From: Thermoleophilia bacterium
GTDB lineage: Bacteria > Actinomycetota > Thermoleophilia > Gaiellales > SKUG01
Assembly (NCBI GenBank): GCA_025964555.1
Contig: JAOPYQ010000006.1
Span: 1 to 64,000, forward strand
Reading direction: 5' to 3'
DNA: 64,000 nucleotides
The position numbers and the translations under genes are program-made. Below, in pieces: positions 30,747 through 40,887 of this stretch. The first letter of the stretch is position 1. Each line of letters starts with the position of its first letter. The notes beneath the pieces were generated by a model, which was not told the DNA's origin, searched no databases, and saw nothing but the letters and a program-made list of their open reading frames with translations.

Positions 30747-31496
30747 ATGAGCGGAGGCGGACAGCGAGGCGGCGGACAGGGCGGCAGTGGCGGCCAGGGA
30801 AGCGGCGGCCAAGGCGGCCAGGGCGGTGGTGGCCAGGGCGGCGGTGGCGGACGACGTCGCGGCGGCTCCGGTGGCGGCGGCGCAGGCGGCGGTCGTCCCG
30901 GCGGCGCCGGCGGCGGTGGCCGACTAGGTGGCGGAGGTGGCGGCGCTCGACGTGGTCCCGGCGGTGGCGGCGGTCAGGGCGGCAATCCCCGGCGTGGCCC
31001 CGGTGGCGCACCCGGCGGTCGTGGTGGCCAGGGCGCGAGCAACCAGCAGCAGCCGCTCGAGATCGCGGTGCGCGCGAGCCGCAACCAGCTCAAGCGCCAC
31101 GCCGACGGCCTCAAGGACGACCAGATCCGACTCGCGTGTCGCAGCATGCTGCTCGCGCTCCACGGCAACATGGCCGGCAGCACCAATCCCGCCGAGGCGC
31201 TCGGCGTGCTCGAGCAGGTGCAGCACGTGCTCCATGCGCCGCGTCGCGACGATTCGCAGCTGCCGGTGGCGCTGCGCGCGGTGGTCGCCTTCGCGACCGA
31301 CACGCCAGCTCGCCAGCGTGAAGTGCAGGAGCTCGTCCGGCTCGCGCTCCGACACCTCTACGCGCTCAACGCGGACTTCATGCCGCGCGCCGCGCGCGAC
31401 GACGCGAAGTTCCGCTCCGACGCGGTGCTCGACGTGATCGACCAGGTCGCACGCGAGTACCTCGACGACACGCGCTTCGCCGAGCTGCGCGCCTGA
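30747..31496 (+). CDS. Hypothetical protein with ~105-residue Gly/Arg-rich (RGG-like) N-terminus and helical C-terminal domain
   Basis: MSGGGQRGGGQGG...GRRRGGSGGGGAGGGRPGGAGGGGRLGGGGGGARRGPGG..., then LEIAVRASRNQLKRHADGLKDDQIRLACRSMLLALHGNMAGS... Confidence 0.7.
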   Translation: MSGGGQRGGGQGGSGGQGSGGQGGQGGGGQGGGGGRRRGGSGGGGAGGGRPGGAGGGGRLGGGGGGARRGPGGGGGQGGNPRRGPGGAPGGRGGQGASNQQQPLEIAVRASRNQLKRHADGLKDDQIRLACRSMLLALHGNMAGSTNPAEALGVLEQVQHVLHAPRRDDSQLPVALRAVVAFATDTPARQREVQELVRLALRHLYALNADFMPRAARDDAKFRSDAVLDVIDQVAREYLDDTRFAELRA

Positions 31497-31544
31497 CGAA
31501 CTCGCGCGGCGAACGTCGTCCCCCAACGTGCGGGGAGTGACATG

Positions 31545-31917
<373 letters not shown>

Positions 31918-31936
31918 GCTGGCATCGTACCGGACG

Positions 31937-33433
31937 TCAGGCGGCGAGCGTCGTCTGCGAGCGCGACGTGACCGCTGCGGTGACCGGAGTCGGGCGCGGC
32001 ACCGGGTTGAACGCGACCGCGCTGCGAGTCGCGTTCCTGGCAAGCAGCAGCGACATGATCCCGCGTGCGAACGAGCCGTCGGTGAGCGACCAGCTGGTCT
32101 TGTCGTCCAGCGACTTGAGGCCGTTGTTGACGATGCCCGCGTGGAGCCCCGCGGTACCGATCGCGCCCTTGACCTTCTCGGCGCTGTCAGCCACCACGTC
32201 GGCGCGTCGCTGGGTCGTGGCGAGCACGGTGATCTTGTCGCTCGCGCGCGCCGCGATGTTGCCCGCATCGTCGAGGCGTTCGCGAGCGAGCGTCGCTGCG
32301 CCGGTCAGCTCGGCGGGAGCCAGGTCTTCGGCTTCGCCCGCCTTGACACGTGCAGTGCGCGCGGTGGCTGCGAGCTCGTCGACCTCCCGCTTGAGGGTCG
32401 TCGCGCTGATCGCATCGTCGGCCTCGCCCGAACGCGACGTGACGGCCGCACGTTGCCGAAGTCGAACCGCCTTGTCGGCCGTGGTCGCGGCCTGGTCGCG
32501 CGCCTCTGCCGCAACTCCTGCCGTCTTCGGCGCGTCGACCCTCGGGGCGACGGCGGCGACATGTCCCACGTCGTCCGTCGCGCCGGCGGCCTTCACCGCG
32601 ATGTCGTCGGCGGAGTTGACGATCACGTCAGCCGCCTTCTCGCTCGCGTTCGTCGCTCGCTTGGCGGCAGCCCATCGCACGGCGCCGACACCGGTCGGTG
32701 CGAAGCCGAGCGTTGCGAGTGCCATGTCCTTGACGCCCGCTTCGCCCTTGGCGAATTTCCGTGACGTGTCCGCGAAGTTCACGCCTGCGATCACGGTGCT
32801 GGCAGCGGTCACCGGCTTCTGGGCCGCCATCATCGCCTTGCCGACCTTGGTACCACCGAGTGCGACGCGCCCTGCGTGCACGGCCTTGCCGGTCTTGGCG
32901 AGGGCGGCGCCGGTTCGGGTCGCGGCGAGCGCGCCCTTGGAGGCGTTCACGGCGGTCGCGCCGGCCTTGGCGATCTTCGCTGCTGCGACACCCGCCTTGC
33001 CGAGCTTGGCGGCGATCGCAGCGCCACGTGCCGCCATCATGCCGCCGGCGAGCGCGCCCGAGGCGCCGCCCGAAACGGGAACAGCGAGCATGAGCGCGGT
33101 CGTGCCGACCCAGAATCCGATGTCGGCCTTGTTCTTCCAGGCCCACTTGCCAGCCACCTTGGCGCCCTCGGCGACCTTGTGACCGATCTTCTTGGCGCCC
33201 TCGACGGCCTGCTTCGCACCGGACTTGATCGTGCCGATCGGGTCCTTCACGAAGTTCCGTCCGAGCTCCTTCACTCCTTCGACGGCGTGGTGCGCGCCAT
33301 GCGCGATCGCGGCCGGGGCTTCCTCGACCTTCTTGGCGATGGTGTGGACGGTCTTCTTGGCTGCATCGACGCCGTCACCGACCTTGTCGGCAACCGAACT
33401 GGCAGCATGCTTGATCGAGTCGAACAGACCCAT
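31937..33433 (-). CDS. Hypothetical Ala/Lys-rich helical protein with central hydrophobic segment
   Basis: MGLFDSIKHAASSVADKVGDGVDAAKKTVHTIAKKVEE...GAKKIGHKVAEGAKVAGKWAWKNKADIGFWVGTTALMLAVPVSGGASGALAGGMMAARGAA... Confidence 0.7.
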   Translation of the reverse strand: MGLFDSIKHAASSVADKVGDGVDAAKKTVHTIAKKVEEAPAAIAHGAHHAVEGVKELGRNFVKDPIGTIKSGAKQAVEGAKKIGHKVAEGAKVAGKWAWKNKADIGFWVGTTALMLAVPVSGGASGALAGGMMAARGAAIAAKLGKAGVAAAKIAKAGATAVNASKGALAATRTGAALAKTGKAVHAGRVALGGTKVGKAMMAAQKPVTAASTVIAGVNFADTSRKFAKGEAGVKDMALATLGFAPTGVGAVRWAAAKRATNASEKAADVIVNSADDIAVKAAGATDDVGHVAAVAPRVDAPKTAGVAAEARDQAATTADKAVRLRQRAAVTSRSGEADDAISATTLKREVDELAATARTARVKAGEAEDLAPAELTGAATLARERLDDAGNIAARASDKITVLATTQRRADVVADSAEKVKGAIGTAGLHAGIVNNGLKSLDDKTSWSLTDGSFARGIMSLLLARNATRSAVAFNPVPRPTPVTAAVTSRSQTTLAA

Positions 33434-33627
33434 GTGGCGACTTCTCTCTCCTGGCGGTGTCCACGCGTGCCGACCCTCACGACTTGCGTAGACCAGTGGA
33501 TCCCTGTGGGGAGGGATCCGGCGGCGTTGGCTCCAATGTGCGTCGGGAAGGGGAGTGCGTCAACGGGGACCCGTCACGCGGTACCATTGGCTGCTGGACC
33601 GTCGCCGAGAAAGGCACCACCATCACC

Positions 33628-35112
33628 ATGCGCCATGCAGACCTTCCGACTGCCCTCACGTTCGACGACGTGCTGCTCGTTCCGCAGCGCTCCGACGTGG
33701 CGAGCCGCAGCGACGTGGATACCACCGGGCGCCTCACGCCGACCATCTCGCTGGCGGTGCCGATCGTCGCCGCGAACATGGACACGGTGACGGAGTGGCG
33801 CATGGCCATCGCGATGGCGCAGGCGGGCGGCATCGGCATCATCCATCGCTTCCTCACGATCGAGGAGCAGGCCGAGCAGGTGCGCAAGGTCAAGCGCGCC
33901 GAGAGCCACGTCATCGAGAGCCCGTACACGATCGGACCGGACGAGCCCGTGCGCGCGATGCTCGACGAGCTCGCCGCGCGCGGCGTGAACGGCCTGCCGG
34001 TCGTGGATGCGGACCTGCAGCTGCTGGGTCTCATCACGCGCCGCGACCTGGTGGCGAGCGGCCTGGAAGGCACCGTCCGCGAATCGATGACGCCGCTCGA
34101 GAAGCTGACGATCGGCACCCGCGAGACGGCGCTGGAGGATGCGCGCGAACTCATGGCGCACGCTCGCGTCGAGAAGCTCCCGCTCGTGGATGCGCACGGC
34201 AAGCTTGCCGGCCTCATCACGATGAAGGACATCGCGCACCTGGACCTGTATCCGCTCGCGACCAAGGATGCGCGCGGTCGCCTGCGCGTCGGCGCGGCGA
34301 TCGGCGTGCGCGGCGACTACCTCGATCGCGCGCGTGCGGTGGCCGAGGCCGGCGCCGACGTGTTGTGCCTGGACATCGCGCACGGCCACGCCGAGCACGC
34401 GCTCGCGGCGACGCGCGAACTGCGTCGCACGGTCGACATCGAGATCATCGCCGGCAACGTCGCGACGCCGGAGGGCGCGCGCGACCTGATCGAGGCCGGA
34501 GCGCACGCGATCAAGGTCGGCGTCGGACCGGGCTCCGTCTGCACGACGCGCCTCGTCGCAGGTGTCGGCGTGCCGCAGCTCACGGCGATCATGGAGTGCG
34601 CGGTCGCGTGTCACGACGCGGGCATCCCGCTGTGCGCAGACGGCGGCATTCGCATGCCGGCTGACATGTCGAAGGCGATCGCCGCGGGCGCCGAGACGAT
34701 CATGGTCGGCAACATGCTCGCCGGTACGTCCGACAGCCCCGGCACGCTGCTCAAGCGCGACGGTCGCACGGTCAAGGTGCACCGCGGCATGGCGAGTGGC
34801 GGTGCGATGAAGAAGCGCAGCGACATGGATTCGAGTGCCGAGTCCAACAGCACGCGCATGGAGCGGCGCTGGCTGCTCGGGCGCGAGAGCGATGCCGGTG
34901 AGTTCGGCAAGGTCGTCGCCGAGGGCGTCGAGGCGGTCGTGCCGTATCGCGGCGAGACCCACGACGTGCTCAACGAGCTCGCCGGTGGCCTGCGCAGCGC
35001 GATGAGCTACTCCAACTCCCGCTCGTTGCCGCAGTTCCACGACCGTGCCCGCTTCGTGCGCATCACCCCGGCCGGCCAGGTCGAGAGTCGCCCGCACGAC
35101 GTCGAGGTCTGA
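33628..35112 (+). CDS. guaB: Inosine-5'-monophosphate dehydrogenase
   Basis: [18 protein letters not shown]-domain region; [57 protein letters not shown]. Confidence 0.97.
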   Translation: MRHADLPTALTFDDVLLVPQRSDVASRSDVDTTGRLTPTISLAVPIVAANMDTVTEWRMAIAMAQAGGIGIIHRFLTIEEQAEQVRKVKRAESHVIESPYTIGPDEPVRAMLDELAARGVNGLPVVDADLQLLGLITRRDLVASGLEGTVRESMTPLEKLTIGTRETALEDARELMAHARVEKLPLVDAHGKLAGLITMKDIAHLDLYPLATKDARGRLRVGAAIGVRGDYLDRARAVAEAGADVLCLDIAHGHAEHALAATRELRRTVDIEIIAGNVATPEGARDLIEAGAHAIKVGVGPGSVCTTRLVAGVGVPQLTAIMECAVACHDAGIPLCADGGIRMPADMSKAIAAGAETIMVGNMLAGTSDSPGTLLKRDGRTVKVHRGMASGGAMKKRSDMDSSAESNSTRMERRWLLGRESDAGEFGKVVAEGVEAVVPYRGETHDVLNELAGGLRSAMSYSNSRSLPQFHDRARFVRITPAGQVESRPHDVEV

Positions 35113-35121
35113 CCCGACCAG

Positions 35122-35715
35122 CTACCAGCCCGCGACCATCTGCTGCAGGCGTGAGATCGCGTCCTGTACGCCCATCGCCATCGGCTGGGCGCACCGAAGC
35201 TGGACGGCGCCGCGCTGGTCGGGGTCGTAGCGCAGCACGAATCGCGCGTTGTCGACGTGCTGGCTGCGTTCCCATTCCCGAGCATTCTCGTTGGGCATCC
35301 CGTCGAGCTCGCCGTGGATGATCCCGGCGACGGAGGGGTGGTAGACGCTCAGCACGATGCGACCCTTGGAGCCGACGTAGAGACCGAGCAGGCGCGAGCC
35401 CAGCGTCGGCTGGGCTGCGGCCACCAGCAGGTGATAGCGGTCGACCCAGACGACGTTCGGCTGCCACGGTCGCACGAGCTCGCGCACTTCCACGAGCGGC
35501 CCGACCCCGATCTCGCGCAGCTCGTCGTGGTAGGCGGCGTCGCGGATGCCCTGCTGCTCGTCGGGATGCAGCGCCCACGCCGCGAGCGCCTCACCGCCGA
35601 GCTCGAGCACCTGCACGAGCGCATCCGGGATCGCCGCGAGCACGCTCGGGTTGTCACTGCGCAGGGTCCAGCGACCTGGCTGGTAGATGTCGTTCTCGAC
35701 CGTGAGCTGCGCCAT
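35122..35715 (-). CDS. Hypothetical protein
   Basis: 197-aa ORF downstream of the CHAP gene on the same strand. No recognised family. Confidence 0.6.
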   Translation of the reverse strand: MAQLTVENDIYQPGRWTLRSDNPSVLAAIPDALVQVLELGGEALAAWALHPDEQQGIRDAAYHDELREIGVGPLVEVRELVRPWQPNVVWVDRYHLLVAAAQPTLGSRLLGLYVGSKGRIVLSVYHPSVAGIIHGELDGMPNENAREWERSQHVDNARFVLRYDPDQRGAVQLRCAQPMAMGVQDAISRLQQMVAGW

Positions 35716-35735
35716 GGATCGGGCCTACCCGGGGA

Positions 35736-36509
35736 TCAGCCGACCCTCACGTAGCCCTTGATGTCGTCGGTCGACGCGGAGTACTCGCGGCGCAGCACGG
35801 TGTCGGAGGCGTTGCCCTCGATCGTGTGGACGGTGCCGTTCGCGTCGACGGATTCAACGATGCCGGTGTGGTCGGCCGTGCCGGCCCCACCCCAGTCGAA
35901 GATGACGATGTCGCCCGGAGCGGGCGCGCCCTGCCCGTGCTCGACGAAGCGGTTCTCCTGCTTGCCCCAGGCCTCGAGCGTGGGGACGTAGCCGGTGCCG
36001 TTGCCCCCGGCCCCGATCGGCGCGCCGGCCGACTTGGCGAGCCAGCTGACGAAGTAGGCACACCACGGGCCGGGCGTGTTCTCCGCGCCGGCGGTGGCGG
36101 AGCGGTATTCCTTGATGCGCGACGACTCGTTGTTGCCACCGGTCTCCGACACGCCCAGCTCCTGCTGTGCGAGCTGCACCATGCGCTGGCCGACAGCCCC
36201 GCCACCGAAGGGCGAGAACCCGCCGGGAAGTCCGGCGGTCGGCACGGGCAGGCCCATCATGCGGTACTGGTCCGCGACGCTCAGCACGGGCAGGCCGAAC
36301 TCGGAGAGCGGGCTCTCCTTGGCAGCAGCTGCCATCGCCGCAGGATCGCTCGATCCGCCAGACATCGTCAACATCGCCTGCTGCTGGGCAAGCTGCGCCT
36401 CGAAGGCACCCTCAGGTGCAGCTGCGGCGCCTGTGGCGGTCCCGACGGGAGCGTCGCCAGTCAGCGCACGCAGCTCGCCCACGCGCTGCAATGCGGATTC
36501 GTAACCCAT
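35736..36509 (-). CDS. CHAP-domain (putative peptidoglycan amidase/endopeptidase) protein
   Basis: GPWCAYFVSWLAKSAGAPIG...APGDIVIFDWGGAGTADHTGIVESVDANGTVHTIEGNASD (catalytic Cys/His motifs). Confidence 0.85.
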   Translation of the reverse strand: MGYESALQRVGELRALTGDAPVGTATGAAAAPEGAFEAQLAQQQAMLTMSGGSSDPAAMAAAAKESPLSEFGLPVLSVADQYRMMGLPVPTAGLPGGFSPFGGGAVGQRMVQLAQQELGVSETGGNNESSRIKEYRSATAGAENTPGPWCAYFVSWLAKSAGAPIGAGGNGTGYVPTLEAWGKQENRFVEHGQGAPAPGDIVIFDWGGAGTADHTGIVESVDANGTVHTIEGNASDTVLRREYSASTDDIKGYVRVG

Positions 36510-36511
36510 TG

Positions 36512-36778
36512 CTATGAGGCATCGGCCAAGCCGTGGAGCCCCTTGAACGCGCCCGAGCGTGCGTTCTTGGCTGCAAATTCGTAGTAGAGCTGGCGATCGA
36601 GCTGCTCGACCGAATGCGCCATTCGCAGCGCCTCGGAGTACACGACGCGAATGAATTCGACGCGGGCGGCCTCATCGAGGTCATCCCACTGGTCGAGCAG
36701 CGTGCCGGCGTAGCCGAGCACACTCGTGAGCGGTGTGCGGAGCCCGTGTGAGAGCTCCTCGTGCGTGATGGTCTTCAT
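36512..36778 (-). CDS. Stand-alone HisKA (histidine kinase dimerisation/phosphoacceptor) domain protein
   Basis: 88 aa: THEELSHGLRTPLTSVLGYAGTLLDQWDDLDEAARVEFIRVVYSEALRMAHSVEQL. H-box present, no HATPase. RBS-like AAAGGA upstream. Confidence 0.75.
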   Translation of the reverse strand: MKTITHEELSHGLRTPLTSVLGYAGTLLDQWDDLDEAARVEFIRVVYSEALRMAHSVEQLDRQLYYEFAAKNARSGAFKGLHGLADAS

Positions 36779-37079
36779 GGTTCGTTCCTTTCACCGAGCA
36801 GCGACGCATGGTGGGCGTCATGCAGCAGCGGCAGGGGGGCGCATCCGGGGTCAATGCAGGAGAGTCATCGGCATCCCGACGGCTCGAACCGCTGCCGGTC
36901 CGAGCAACGTGACAGCCGTGCAGACGTCCGTCCCGCTCTCTCCACGAAGCGTCGACCCCTCACGGGTTCCGAACATGCGCCTCACGTCGCGCACACATAC
37001 GGCCAACGCCGTGGCCCCGCGGGTCCGGGTAGGGTTCGAACCCCGAGTCCCGCCGCTTCCCGAAGCGATATCTGGAACG

Positions 37080-39173
37080 ATGGAACCAACCCCCGCACCT
37101 GGAGACCTGCGCCGTCGGCGGCGCACGTTGCCGCGCGCGGTGACGCTGCCCGGGTCCGCGCCGGTTGCACCGTTCCATCCGGCCAATCCGCCCGAGCGCT
37201 CGACCGGAACGTTCGGCTACGCGCAGACGCAGCTCCCGCCCGGATCACGCAAGCTGGATCCAGTCGAACCGGGTGAGCAGGGCATCTCCAACACGGAACG
37301 ACCCCACGCAGAGCAGGCGATGAAGCGCCTGTTCGAGGCGAAGGGCGTCGACATGTTCGCGTTCTACGACCGCGAATCGAAGACGTACGAGCTGCGCTCA
37401 CGCACCGGCCTGGTCCGCTGGGAGCGCTGGGCCACGCCCGATGGCGAGATTCGATACGTCGTCGTCGCACAGTCCGGCGAGAACCCGATCCCGGACGTCG
37501 ACGGCACGATCCTTCGCACGATCGAGGAGGAGACCGCGGCTGCAGGCGGCTCCGCGAAGTTCGTGCCGAAGGAGCGCAACTCGTATCCGGACATGCTCGG
37601 GCGCATCGCCCAGCTGTTCGACAACGACCGCGCGCCGGAGTTCGTCTACATCCCGACCCCCGGCGGCGACCCCAACCATCCAGGCGCGGGTTCACACGGC
37701 ATCCCGGACATGGTCCAGTCGCGCTCGCCGCTCGTGATCGCCGGCCCCGGCGTCGCGCAGGGCGTGGTCGCGGAAGCGCTCGTCCGGCACGAGGACATCG
37801 CCCCGACGATCGCGGAGATGCTCGGCGTGCGGCCGATCGTCGGTACGAACGCCACCGGGGTGCGACGCTCGCAGCTGCTCAAGTGGCAGGACGGTCGTTC
37901 ACTCGTCTCGGGCATCGCCGACGCCCGGACGGGTGCAAGCCCACACGGCGCCGCCTCGCGCGCCGTCGTGTTCACCATCGATGGGATGAGCCAGACCGCG
38001 CTGCTCGACGAGATCAAGAAGGGCACGCTGCCCAACATGGCGCGCATCATGGCTCGCGGCACCATGTTCCGGAACGGATCGCTCGCGGAGTATCCGACGG
38101 TGACCTGGGCGAACCACAACACGATCGTCACGGGCGCATCGCCCGGACACAACGGCCTGGTCAACAACTCCTGGTGGGACCGCACCACGCAGAAGGAGCA
38201 GCTGATCACCGACGGCGGCTTCAAGAACGTCCTCAGGACCGGCAAGCTCATGGAGCAGCAGGTCGAGACGCTGTACGAAGCCGTCGAGCGTTCGTTCCCC
38301 GGCGCGAAGACGTTCGCGATCAACCAGCCCTCCGGTCGGGGCGCCGACGTCAGCATCCTCGACCTCGTCGGACTGACGAAGCTCCTGCCCAGCATTGCCC
38401 AGCTCGGCGTGAAGTGGCTTGGCAACCGCGCGCTCAGGGACAAGGAGATGGAGGGTTCCGCCAAGGAATGGAAGGGCGAAGCCATCAAGGATGCCTTCGC
38501 CACGGCGGTCGGCCAGGTTTTCTGGGGCAAGGACGATCCACCGAAGCTCGGCGTCTTCGAATACACCCTCGTCGACAATCGTGGCCATCTCGTCGGTCCA
38601 CACACCGAAGACGCGCGCCGCGCGCTCCGAGCGGTGGACGCGCAGGTCGGCAAGGTGCTCGACGCCATCGACAAGCGCGGTATCACCGGTTCCACGGCGA
38701 TCGTGCTCACCGCAGACCATGGCATGGGGCACCAGGACACCGACGTGAGCAAGCTCGGTGGCTGGTTCCAGGCGCTCGACCGCGCCGCAGCGGACGGGGC
38801 GCGCACCAAGGAGAGCACCCGCTTCGTGTACGTGCGCAGCGTCGACTGGAAGGTCGACGGTGCGGTGCCGGCCCTCGGCACGACCGGCGACCTGTCGATC
38901 AGCGTGGTCAACGACGACGCCGACGCATCCGGTGCGAAACCCGCCATCGCGGGCGCGACCGTCACCGTCACGGACGGATCGGGAGGCCAGTGGGTCGGTG
39001 TCACCGACTCCGACGGCCGCGTGAAGGTCCAGGTGGCGCCGAAGTCCGGACCGCTGCGCGTCAAGGTCCAGCACGTCGACTACTCGAACGAGCAGGGAAC
39101 GGTCCCGGTTCCCGGCGCAGCACCTGTATCGTCCGGCGCATCCGCACGAATGCGCACTCGTCGCCGCCCCTGA
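37080..39173 (+). CDS. Alkaline-phosphatase-superfamily phosphodiesterase / nucleotide pyrophosphatase-like protein with C-terminal regulatory-like domain
   Basis: AVVFTIDGMSQTALLDEIKKGTLPNMARIMARGTMFRNGSLAEYPTVTWANHNTIVTGASPGHNGLVNN; VLTADHGMGHQD; C-terminal AGATVTVTDGSGGQWVGVTDSDGRVKVQV. The exact start is uncertain. Confidence 0.8.
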   Translation: MEPTPAPGDLRRRRRTLPRAVTLPGSAPVAPFHPANPPERSTGTFGYAQTQLPPGSRKLDPVEPGEQGISNTERPHAEQAMKRLFEAKGVDMFAFYDRESKTYELRSRTGLVRWERWATPDGEIRYVVVAQSGENPIPDVDGTILRTIEEETAAAGGSAKFVPKERNSYPDMLGRIAQLFDNDRAPEFVYIPTPGGDPNHPGAGSHGIPDMVQSRSPLVIAGPGVAQGVVAEALVRHEDIAPTIAEMLGVRPIVGTNATGVRRSQLLKWQDGRSLVSGIADARTGASPHGAASRAVVFTIDGMSQTALLDEIKKGTLPNMARIMARGTMFRNGSLAEYPTVTWANHNTIVTGASPGHNGLVNNSWWDRTTQKEQLITDGGFKNVLRTGKLMEQQVETLYEAVERSFPGAKTFAINQPSGRGADVSILDLVGLTKLLPSIAQLGVKWLGNRALRDKEMEGSAKEWKGEAIKDAFATAVGQVFWGKDDPPKLGVFEYTLVDNRGHLVGPHTEDARRALRAVDAQVGKVLDAIDKRGITGSTAIVLTADHGMGHQDTDVSKLGGWFQALDRAAADGARTKESTRFVYVRSVDWKVDGAVPALGTTGDLSISVVNDDADASGAKPAIAGATVTVTDGSGGQWVGVTDSDGRVKVQVAPKSGPLRVKVQHVDYSNEQGTVPVPGAAPVSSGASARMRTRRRP

Positions 39174-39209
39174 CACGCACGCTGCAACAGGGCCACGAGG
39201 TGGCCCGAT

Positions 39210-39461
39210 ATGTCGGTGATGAGTGACTCACCCCGAGATACGCGTGCCCCGAAGTCGGAAGAGCCGCGACGTCGCGACCATCTGAGCCTGGTTGCCGAAC
39301 CGGTGCTCGCCGCTGGCGCGGTGCCAGCGCCGCGGCCGCGCTCGATCGGACGGCTCATCGCGCAGACCGCGCTCATCGCCGACAGCGCGGTCTCGCGCCG
39401 ACGCGCCGAGCTTCCAGAGACGCGCGGCATGACCGGACGCCTGTTCGGGCGCTTCCGCTAG
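39210..39461 (+). CDS. Small hypothetical protein
   Basis: 83-aa ORF in a gap between annotated genes. Weak support. Confidence 0.4.
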   Translation: MSVMSDSPRDTRAPKSEEPRRRDHLSLVAEPVLAAGAVPAPRPRSIGRLIAQTALIADSAVSRRRAELPETRGMTGRLFGRFR

Positions 39462-39481
39462 CTCACGTCACCCGCTGGTGA

Positions 39482-40294
39482 TCAGGCCGGCAGTGCCGTT
39501 GCCGGGAGCGCCGTTGCCGGCACGCTCGACGCGCGCTGCTCCGCGCGCTCGGCACGTCGACGTCGCATCGCCGCGAACGGCGCCTTCGCCGAACGACCCG
39601 CGACACGCTCCTCGATGAGCGACAGCAGCATCTCGCGCTGCTCCGCGTCGTGGATGTCGATGTTGTCGGTATCGATCACGAGCACGTCGGAGGAGTCGTA
39701 GCTCGCCATCCAACGCTCGTACCGATCCTCGAGACCCTGCAGGTACTCGACCTGCACGTTCGCCTCGATCGAGCGGTCACGACCACGGATGCGCTCGACC
39801 AGCGTCGGGACGCTCGCCCGCAGGTAGATCATGAGGTCGGGTCCGGGCACCACGCGCGTCAGCGAGCGGAAGTGGTCCTCGAGCGAGCGGAACTGCTCCT
39901 CCTCGAGGATCCCCTGCTCGAAGTGGCTGGTGACGAACACGTGGAAGTGCTCGTAGATCGTGCGGTCCTGCACGCTCACGTTCGCCGTCGACAGGATGTC
40001 GCAGTGCTGGCGGAACGCCTGGCTCAGGAACGTGAACTGCGAGTGGAAGCTCCAGCGCCCCATGTCCTCGTAGAACCGCTCGAGATACGGATTCTCCGCG
40101 ATGCTCTCGTAGTACGCGTCGGCCCCTAGTCGGTCGGCGAGCGCCGCTGTCAGCGTGCTCTTTCCGACTCCCATGTTGCCTGCGATTGCGACGTGTCTTG
40201 CCCCTGCTCCACCCATGTCCGAAAGTATGGAATCGACACCGGACGCGGTCGGTGCGCTATCGCTACCTCGCGGTCGAACGGTGATGCCGTCCAT
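39482..40294 (-). CDS. Deoxynucleoside kinase family protein
   Basis: HVAIAGNMGVGKSTLTAALADRL (P-loop); RWSFHSQFTFLSQAFRQH; VQDRTIYEHFHVF (DRS-like); RGRDRSIEANVQVEYLQGLEDRYERWM. Confidence 0.88.
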   Translation of the reverse strand: MDGITVRPRGSDSAPTASGVDSILSDMGGAGARHVAIAGNMGVGKSTLTAALADRLGADAYYESIAENPYLERFYEDMGRWSFHSQFTFLSQAFRQHCDILSTANVSVQDRTIYEHFHVFVTSHFEQGILEEEQFRSLEDHFRSLTRVVPGPDLMIYLRASVPTLVERIRGRDRSIEANVQVEYLQGLEDRYERWMASYDSSDVLVIDTDNIDIHDAEQREMLLSLIEERVAGRSAKAPFAAMRRRRAERAEQRASSVPATALPATALPA

Positions 40295-40782
40295 CAATCC
40301 GGCCCCGGTCCGGGTCGCAGCGACTTCTTCGAGAAGCGTGCCTGCTGCTCGACCCGCAGCTTCGCTCGACGCTCCTCGTCCGACACCATCGGGCTCGCCT
40401 GGTCCGCGCCCGTCTCGCGCGCGAGCGCCTGACGCTGCGCCATGAACACGAGCTTCGCCGCGGCCTCGTACTCGGTCGAGCCCGGTCCGGTCATGCTGCG
40501 CAGTCGATACGTCACCGGACCCTGCTCCGGCAGGACGTCGTCGAGCACCTCCATGAGGAAGCTCACGTACTCCACCGAGGTCGACGTGCGGATCGACGAT
40601 CCGAGGCGCACCCCCAGGGTGCACTGCGCGCGCGGCGGCATGCGAAGGTCGCTCGTCACCTTCGCGCCACCCGCGCTCAGGTTCTCGATGCGGCAGGGCG
40701 CGACCCGTCCCTCGTGGAACAGTTCGGCCTGCAAGTCCGAATCGGGACCGATCCGGAACGTCTCCCGCTGGTTCTCCGTCAT
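40294..40782 (-). CDS. PilZ-domain-like protein
   Basis: RETFRIGPDSDLQAELFHEGRVAPCRIENLSAGGAKVTSDLRMPPRAQCTLGVRL resembles the PilZ pattern (R...D/NxSxxG). Stop overlaps the dNK start (4-bp overlap). Confidence 0.75.
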   Translation of the reverse strand: MTENQRETFRIGPDSDLQAELFHEGRVAPCRIENLSAGGAKVTSDLRMPPRAQCTLGVRLGSSIRTSTSVEYVSFLMEVLDDVLPEQGPVTYRLRSMTGPGSTEYEAAAKLVFMAQRQALARETGADQASPMVSDEERRAKLRVEQQARFSKKSLRPGPGPD

Positions 40783-40887
40783 GCCACCTTGGATCCTGCC
40801 CGCGCGCGGGCACGGGCGAACCCGAGGAGGAGTCGTCGCTGGGGCATCCGTGCCCCATGTGAGCGTCCATGCTCGTGACGACGAAGC

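Noticed and set aside
30760-31050. G-rich tract considered as a regulatory G-quadruplex cluster
   Set aside because: The G-richness is explained by an in-frame Gly-rich coding sequence. G4 formation cannot be excluded but is not needed.
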